From the NCBI RefSeq assembly GCF_010093535.1, contig NW_022985162.1, positions 2,392,637 to 2,456,636 on the forward strand: a stretch of DNA of 64,000 bases, written 5' to 3'. Each line of letters begins with the position of its first letter. Positions within the stretch are counted from its first letter, which is position 1. Shown here in pieces: positions 56,949 to 64,000 of this stretch. A program made the position numbers and the translations under genes. Under the pieces are notes generated by a model. The model was given only the letters and a program-made list of their open reading frames with translations, was not told the DNA's origin and made no database searches. This DNA is from Lindgomyces ingoldianus (Eukaryota; Ascomycota; Dothideomycetes; Pleosporales; Lindgomycetaceae).

Positions 56949-59900
56949 TGTGAATGTCGTGGAATGTCGGTGGAGTGAAGTTTTGAAGGAGCGGTGTTCG
57001 TGTAGAGGTGGTTGTTGCAAGGCGAATATTTTTATGTGGTGGTCGCGGAGATTAATTTATAAACGCCGCAGGCCAAAAAATTCTGATCGTACTTTGGGGG
57101 GCAAAGTAAAGACTGAGGCGGATTCCAGGGCGATATTTACGTCTGTGGGGAGGATGAGTGATAAAAGAGCTACTGCGTTGGCCGATAGTTCAAGTGTAAC
57201 TGCAAGGTGAGATGTATGGTCGAGAGACGGATATGACTCGGGGGCGCAAGAGATTATGAGCTGTCTCGGACAACTAATAAATTCGCTGGCAATATCGGTA
57301 TGGCTGAATCCGGTGCGAACAAAGCAGGACTCGGGCTGATATGCAAAACGATTAGAGCCTGGTTTCTGTGAGTCAGATTTAATATCACGAAGAGCCACAG
57401 GCAGGGCTGATGCGCTGGCACTGCAAGGGCAAAGCCGGAGCCCCGGATTGGGGAATGTGGAAATGTGGAAATGGAACAGACGGGGTTCGCTGCCATTGAG
57501 GCTTACTTACTTTTCTTAGAGTGCAGCGGGTACGTCCAATAATACACAGGCGCTGGGAGTGGTGGGTGTGGTTGGATGGTACCTGTGTCGCTACTTGCGG
57601 TGTTGGTACGAATTACCCGACGAGTTGGAGGCGAAGACGTGAGAACTGGATAGGTTTCTAAGAACTCGAGGAAGGCGGGCTTGGTTTTATGGGGTAGGAC
57701 ACGAGGGACAATAATAGGAGTACTAAGAGTTATCGGGTGGGGAGCTGGGGCTCTGGGCCTGTAGTGGAATGAAGGATGAAAGAACCCAGGAGGGCAGCGC
57801 TTTTCTTATAGACCGGCTAGTATATTCACCGCCTGAATCCTGACTCGCAGGGATCTGTTAGGAAAAGAAAAAGGCATCGTCAATTAAAAGCGTCGGAGCA
57901 ACCACGGGGCAGCGGGCAAACGCGCTCCTTGCTTTCCTGCTTCCCCGTTCGTTGCACATGAAGCGGAGCGAGGAGGCTTTCCAGAAGGAGAAGAAAGCAG
58001 TGCGCACCCCACGCCCTCTGCGAGCTTTTGCCCACGCTGGCGGTCGGGGATTTCCCTCTACCCAGCGCTAGCATGCAACTTCGATGCACCCCGTTGGCGA
58101 TGCGTCCGGATGCGAGCATGGGTGGCATGCCATGGCATGGCTGGCGCACAAACGAGACAAAGCAACGGCACCGCAGAAGGAAGCGCAGAAGGAAGCCTGC
58201 ACGCTGCCAGCCGTGGCCTCCCGTCGCGCGCTCCCACGCCATCCAGCATCGAGAGATAGATATCGCAGTCTATCCTCCCAGACGGGAAGAAGAAAGCAAA
58301 CGCCAGCCGTCCAGTCCCGTCCGGATACGGCCCTACCAGGGCTCCCTTGGCCTCCGCGAGGGCTTCTGACGTGGGCAGCGTCGACGCGACGTACGTCTTA
58401 CATACGATGTCCTCCAGTGCACCACGCGAAAGTACGCAGGCAGTGCCAGGAAACGCATCAAACAGCAGAGCCAGCGCCGTCATCCGTCTACCTGCAGCGA
58501 ATTTCCATGACTGACCGCCTTATGCAGTCTCCTGCACTTCCCCACGCCGGGCTGCTGAGTCGGGCCCAGAAATGTGGTTGCGGCCGGGGAAGTGCATCCA
58601 CATCCACCAACCCACCCCTTGCTTCATCTAGCCTCGTTTGCCAACGCCTCCAGGACAAGCCTGGAGGCACTTTCAAACGGGACTGCTTCCGCCCTGATCC
58701 ACCACCGCGCACAATCGTCGGATGTACGATCCTTCATTCCTGCTGCACCCGTCGGCACAGCGGTCCATCAATTTTCTTCAGAAGCTGAAGGATGAGCGTG
58801 GCCCGTCCGCCGCATTTGTCCCAATTCACCTAAATGCGATTCATAACAGGCGCCCTTTGTCGGCAAGCCGGAACCTGTTCTCCTTTCGTGATCGTCAGTG
58901 CGAAGGCTTCTGGAAGGACGCTCGCGCCAGCAGCCTGACTCTGTTCGGCAGAGATCCACGATTCAGCTCTCAAACGTTCCGCTTGCCTTCCGGCGCCAAA
59001 TCTTCGCAGCCGCCAGGGAAACCGGCAGATGTCCGGGAGAAACTGACACCTCGCACTCTCTATCCGACCTGCATCCAAATGCCGGCTTGTGTCGTGTGTC
59101 CTGTCTGGCAAAATCTGGTCGCAATTGGCGAGCGTATAGGCTCATGTAACGGACCATGTTGGCGACGAAAACAGCGACTCCTACCTCATCATCCCTCCAC
59201 GTCCCTCCGCATAATACTAACAGCCTATTGCTTTGAATCCTGGACCTGGGAATGCTACGTCGCCTGGCCAGTGACAGCGCTTATGGATTAGGATTGCTTG
59301 CCACGATTCGCCTCGGTTCTCCAGTCGTGCAAGGTTCGCGAAGGCTTGAGCCAAGGCCCCTGTCTTCGTGTCATTCTAAACCCTACGTCGAATAGGATCT
59401 AGTGGAAGACATGATTCAGGCATCAACCTCATCCCTACTCAGCTCTACGAGAAGCACTTCGTGGTTTGAGATCACGGCTTAATTGGAGTCTGGGGTGTTG
59501 CGACATTTTGGCTTTCCCACAGCTTCTAGATCCGGGGAAGCCCTGCCCCGGATCCCTCTTTTTTGAAACGTTCCCTATAAGGCTGTGAAACGTAACAGTG
59601 GTGGCGGGGATGTCGAGACTTGGGCGAATATGCTGTGCAAGCTGTGTTTGCTAGTGCCGTGTCGGATCTTAACACATGAAAGGACTGCTGCACGACAATG
59701 AGGTACGACAGAGCGGGCTCGAGGTCCAACGGATAGGTATCCCATTGGTGAGGACCATCTCTTACTTACGCTGTACACCTTGCAGCCTCATTTCCCGACT
59801 GTTTGCATACTTCTGCCTTTCAATCTCTGGTTTCTCTCACCGATCAGAACTGTTCTCTCGCCATAAGATAACCTCTAACTTTGACATCGGTGGGTGGGGA

Positions 59901-60648
59901 CGGACAATTTGAGTCTCGACCAATGCCCGGATCAATGCTACACAAATCAGCAGCACCAATTCTGTTGTGTGAAGATTTAGGAAGCCCCGCTCTCAGAAGA
60001 GAGGTTTGGCGGCCATTCCTCACCTCTGCTGGGACGTGAAAGCGTATTCCAACTGACATCACTCCAGCACTAGCGACTGCCCGTCAGAAGCACGCTCTTC
60101 CTCGTCCATTGAAATAACCACCCTGTGAAGGAAATGGCTGCCAGAGCCTCGCTTTCGTTGTTTCGTTATCGCTCCGTTCTCGCTATAAAGGACATTGGGA
60201 AGGTCCGGGGAAGAATCCCCATCATTGCATCCAGACGCGTGAGCAGGCGTAAAGGTGCTGCATTAGCACGGCGATGCACTCGTAGCTACGAGGGATGAAC
60301 CAGGTGAGCAGGAGAGTGTTCGTGATAGGTCCACCTGGTTTCCTAGCAAAGGATTGCGCTTATGGGAGTTAATTCAGCCACATTCACTCCAGTCATGATT
60401 ACAGTTTTCACGCAGGCAAAGGCTAGAACCGTAGTTGTGATATGGGCAATGAATTTAGGAGGCTCCCAGCGCCGCATTTCATCGACACTTTTTTGATACA
60501 CTGGTAAGTTTTTCAGCTAAGCAGTAATTTTCTCGACCCCTCTACCCCTCGAAACCTTTATCGATAACAATACCAACGTCAAGGTATGGATCTATGACAT
60601 CAAATGAAGATTATCGGTAACCATTGGAAACAACGATCAATCCTCCGA
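56949..60648. other. Gene-poor, GC-richer region
   Basis: 3.7 kb. Between 57880 and 59300 long frames are open on both strands at once (for example 58084-58788 and 58722-59291 plus, 58058-58483 minus), which reflects base composition rather than coding. None shows a domain, signal peptide or membrane helix. No RNA gene recognised. Confidence 0.4.
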
Positions 60649-62010
60649 AATGGACGCTTTAGGGACTTTTCTGCAAATGTCCAAGCTATGGGCACGGTAA
60701 CCGCCAGATGAAGACTTAGAACAGATTCTCGATTTCATAGAAGAGCATCTGGAGTCAATAAACCACTTTTTCTTAGGAGACAACCGTGAGCAGGAGTCTC
60801 TAACAAATGACCGACGAAGTAGATTCAATACTGACCATCAACGAAATTGTCGAGTCTACAAAGCTCGCAAGGGATATTTTCACTTTCTGTTTACAAGGAA
60901 TTCACCAGCTGACAAGCCCTAGTTCGGTGGCACTCATGAAAGATGAGGGGGCAAACATGTGGCCCTATTTTAATCTAGAGGACCCTCTTCAATAGAAAGC
61001 TCTTCTCAACTTCTTGAATTCGTGCGGCCGTCATCTACCCCACGAGTTTACACTTTCAACCCTCGAATTTGCTCCTGTGGGCAATTTAAGGAAATATTTC
61101 CTCATCTAGGTCCAAATAACTAGACCATGATATTTCCTAGGAGTCTCGTTTCAGGGGCAAGGGGGAAATGATCTAGTGGACAAATGAGTGTGAGGCTACC
61201 AGCTCCATTACGAAAGTCTTGGAGTACACGTGCATCATAGTATACAAATTCTCTGTATTCAGAGAAAAATCGTGAAGTTCGTACTACGCTGCGCTCTATT
61301 AATACTGCAAGACTTTAGCAGGGAAGTATTGGTAGCGGAAGATATTGAAATGCCGCTGGAGCCACCGTTTCCATCTGAGAATGAGTTTGCTGTAGTACGC
61401 TGGGCATTGTAGCCAGAGAAACCCCGTATCACCTTCCGGCGCGGTTGGACTTCGCATGAATGCTGAATATTGTATATTCTCATCAAGTCAAAGCAGAGAA
61501 CCACTCATGGTCCCTTCGGGAAGACCTCGGATACTTTGCCGATATGCTCCAAGAATGCAAGGAGAATCAGCTGTAACTTCTCCTGAGCTCTAACTGACAC
61601 AAACACAAGCACAAGCATGCTATGGATATCCTACTCTTTGGTAAAGTATTGAGACCTTTAATAACCCATCCGTACGTTTATTTCTTCATCTAGGACAAAG
61701 CCTGTCAACGAATCCGAAAGCTCCATCAATTGTCCGGAGAGTATGCAAAACAGTTTAGCCATAGGAGCGATCTTCCGGAGATCTATTCTGAAGCGCTCTT
61801 TGAAGCATGTGTTTTTTTGGAGAGTGTGAGTATCGGCTTCACAAATGCGTTTCAGGAATTGTTTCCCAGTCTCCCCCTCAACTTTGGCTAATTTACAACC
61901 CCTATGACCAAGATCCTAACAGGGTGCTTTACCCCATCAACGACAAATTCAAGAAAGAACCGGTTCTGAATAGGCTATTTATATACGTCTGGCCTTTTCT
62001 GGGATAAGCT
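60649..62010 (+). pseudogene. Decayed protein-coding gene of unknown family
   Basis: An ATG at 60649 opens MDALGTFLQMSKLWAR and hits a stop. The same frame resumes as DEDLEQILDFIEEHLESINH. Then the coding-like signal moves to another frame (VDSILTINEIVESTKLARDI, then FCLQGIHQLTSP), again to 61230-61412 (LQDFSREVLVAEDIEMPLEP), and again near 61695-61820 (ACQRIRKLHQLSGEYAKQFS). These pieces have normal amino-acid composition and helical periodicity but are separated by stops and frame changes. Some breaks might be introns, so an intact multi-exon gene is not excluded. No domain recognised. Confidence 0.33.
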
Positions 62011-63229
62011 GGACGTTCTCCCTATCATATTATCAAAGATATTCTTTTGCCAGGACGCGTTTAACGGAGAACCCCTCCATGGGTGGGGCCATAAGGACCA
62101 GGACAACTGTTACAGCTCTGTAGCCGGAATACCAGGACCAGACCTCTAGGGTCTACCATGATCGCGCGAGCCAAATCAAGGGCACCTTTGACTAGCGCTC
62201 CGTCTCCTATGAAGCCGAAGGAAAAACTCGTGGTATCCCCCACGCAGAAGTACCAGCAACTAAAGGAGACCATCAACCAGCTTCTGGTCCCCAGATTACT
62301 TACAGTATCAACAAACGCGCTTATAAGGTGTTCGAGACTTTATTCCATTCCCCTTACTCACCGGGCAAAGCTGGGGAAAATCCATGATCTGACTTTCTTC
62401 ACGCTATGATATCCGCTGGCTTCTCGGCACGAAGGCTTCACAGCTCCGCGTGGCAATTTCCGCCCAATAGCTTAGACGTTAAACGTAGTATTCCATTTCA
62501 TGGGCTTCATCCTAGCAACAAACTTCCTTTCACTTGGACTCGACATTTTGGACGGAGGCTTGACAGGGCGTATGGATGGAGACATGTTCAACTTGGCTTA
62601 ACTGGAAGGTATTGGGCAAGGGCGATGTTGGACACTCTAACTACACATCTTACTCTGCAGCGGATTGAAGTTAATGCTGCCCTGCTATATTCAAGCTCGT
62701 GGGCTGAACGAGTTCAAATTGCTGACCAGGACGTCGTCTTTGTGTCATAAATTCACTTTCTGCATCATTGCGACAATGTGATTTCATTCTGTATGTAAAC
62801 ATGCAGAGAAGGCCCATCGGACCGTGCGAGTATGGGTGTCGTACTCTCCAGTAGAATTAGCTCTTAAGACGGAGTCAGCCTCAGCCTCTTATCCATTTCT
62901 CTCCTCTCCCTCTTCTTTCTACTCTCTTTTGGCCAATCATAAAATGTAGTCGTTAGACTCTACCACTCCCTCCATTTTCCTTAGTGTTGCTTTGTTAATG
63001 CTCAGTGACGAGCCATAAATTGATTCACAAGAGACTTTCACCACAAGGGAAGATACTAGGTAGCTGATTAGTCATTTTAGTCGAATGGGATTCTAACCTT
63101 TATCCGAATTCCTGGATTGTGGTCACTTCCCATCGTCATTCAAACGACCGACCGCCACAGTCTTCAGTACTTTCCATGACAGACTTGCCACATTGGATAC
63201 GTATATCAGATATCACATCTGCTTATCCA
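62011..63229. other. Region without a supported gene
   Basis: Two short plus-strand frames (62158-62409, 62406-62750) have no domain; they could be further debris of the decayed gene to the left. Beyond 62760 the sequence becomes AT-richer towards the RIP-like block. Confidence 0.35.
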
Positions 63230-63645
63230 ATATAACATGCGATATAATATTAGATATTATATTAAATTAACTTTACTATATTGCATATTACATTAGATAA
63301 CGCTACACATGCTGTAATTAGCTAGTGCCTAAGCTAACAACAGACTCTGCAAAGCTTACTAAATGCTGCTAGGCCTAAATGTCCTAATTATCTCCTTATT
63401 ACCCTACATAATGCCTTTGTTGCTAGAGCAGTCCTTATAGGCTAGTAATACCTTACAGCCTTTGCTCTTTTACATTGCCTTTAATGTACACTTTTAATTA
63501 ACTTACTCTTAGTAGGGCTAGCTAAGCGCTTTAGATTACTGTGTTAGAGGCCCTATAGTATATTAATGCCTGCATTACCCCTAAGCTAATAGTAAACATA
63601 ATAATATAAAATATTACACACATAAAGCTTATCTAGAGCAGCATA
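63230..63645. repeat. AT-rich, CpG-depleted block consistent with RIP
   Basis: About 415 bp with an abrupt change in composition. It is strongly AT-rich, full of TA dinucleotides (ATATAATATTAGATATTATA near its left edge), and has only about two or three CpG. This is the signature of repeat-induced point mutation, which converts C to T in duplicated DNA of many ascomycetes. No frame survives. The original element cannot be identified from what is left. Confidence 0.7.
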
Positions 63646-63647
63646 CT

Positions 63648-63958
63648 TGTAACGATTCTCGTTCCATCTCGGGTCGCCCAGAACCCATCCGAAGGGTCCC
63701 CGTATCGGCTCCGACCCTGGCTCTACCCTGACTCGACCTGGCCCCGACTCTGCCCTGCCCCCTGCTGTTACCCCTATTCCCTCATGTATTTAGTCGCACC
63801 TCGCCCCCGTAGCTAGCTCGGTAGTTTTCTGATCTCCTTTCGTACAAGGCCTATAGGTGTCAATGGCATTCCCAGGTTCAGAGTCCCCACGCACTCCCAT
63901 ATGCCTCTGAGTGGATTCCCACCGCATTCGGACCCATTGTCTTGCCTGCGCCGTTACA
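63648..63958. mobile_element. Possible LTR (311 bp, TGTAACG...CGTTACA)
   Basis: Immediately right of the RIP-like block the composition switches to GC-rich. The segment starts TGTAACG and its exact reverse complement CGTTACA occurs 311 bp later, giving the TG...CA ends with short inverted repeats typical of retrotransposon LTRs. The 5-bp flanks (ATACT on the left, GAAGT on the right) do not match, so it is not an obvious solo LTR. It could be the 5' LTR of an element running off the window. Unlike the adjoining block it shows many CpG, so it was not RIPped to the same degree. Confidence 0.4.
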
Positions 63959-64000
63959 GAAGTGCGTAGGGACTTAGAACCTAGGAATGCTATTAACACC

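Noticed and set aside
57880..59291. Long overlapping frames on both strands
   Set aside because: GC-rich composition lowers stop density in all frames; translations show no domain, signal or membrane segment.
63790..63999. 69-residue minus-strand frame at the window edge
   Set aside because: Lies inside the LTR-like segment, has no domain, and could not be linked to gag or pol.
1..64000. CRISPR arrays, bacterial operons or phage-like modules
   Set aside because: No regularly spaced repeats of that type, and the intron-rich genes show this is eukaryotic nuclear DNA.

Overview
This window looks like nuclear DNA of a filamentous ascomycete (Pezizomycotina). Genes are interrupted by short introns of about 45-110 nt with GT-AG ends. 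The gene set is typical of that group: PDAT, fungal rhodopsin-like membrane proteins, P450s, F-box proteins, germin-like cupins. At the right end there is an AT-rich, CpG-depleted block of the kind left by repeat-induced point mutation (RIP). A leotiomycete such as a member of the Helotiales is my guess, not something the sequence proves. Exon joins were worked out by hand from splice sites, reading phase and family conservation. No alignment could be run.

Layout. 0-26.5 kb is a dense housekeeping block: the 5' end of alpha-COP (minus, cut by the window edge), an acidic conserved-looking hypothetical gene, a secreted germin-like cupin, an F-box-like protein, the ER folding sensor UGGT, a secreted Cys-rich protein, a gene-poor stretch with an ankyrin-like relic, an ER-lumen DnaJ (HDEL), mitochondrial ribosomal protein uS17m, the replication kinase Cdc7, and condensin subunit Cnd1. 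From 26.5 to 35 kb is an accessory island: one intact P450, a decayed secreted/membrane Cys-rich gene, a truncated P450 and a rhodopsin-like membrane protein. At 35-38 kb lie Naa30 (NatC catalytic subunit) and the acyltransferase PDAT, head to head. From 38 to 44.5 kb comes another accessory stretch: a Tc1/mariner-like transposase stub, then two tandem paralogous single-pass membrane proteins with identical intron layout. At 44.8-52.4 kb are Rqc2/Tae2, zeta-COP and a large putative mitochondrial protein. From 52.4 kb on the window is gene-poor, with one plausible small gene, a decayed gene, the RIP-like block and an LTR-like end.

Functional links. Four housekeeping genes serve the early secretory pathway: two COPI subunits (alpha, zeta) and two ER-lumen quality-control proteins ending in RDEL or HDEL, signals normally retrieved by COPI vesicles. 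Rqc2 adds ribosome-associated quality control. Several genes are divergent pairs with short shared promoters (Cdc7/Cnd1, Naa30/PDAT, zeta-COP/mitochondrial protein). The most checkable unusual observations are the tandem Cys-rich membrane paralogs plus a decayed look-alike, twin GTCGCGAC palindromes between two cell-cycle genes, a GC-AG first intron in alpha-COP, and a within-gene shift towards purine-rich coding strands at 3' ends. I did not find a clear new defence or mobile system.
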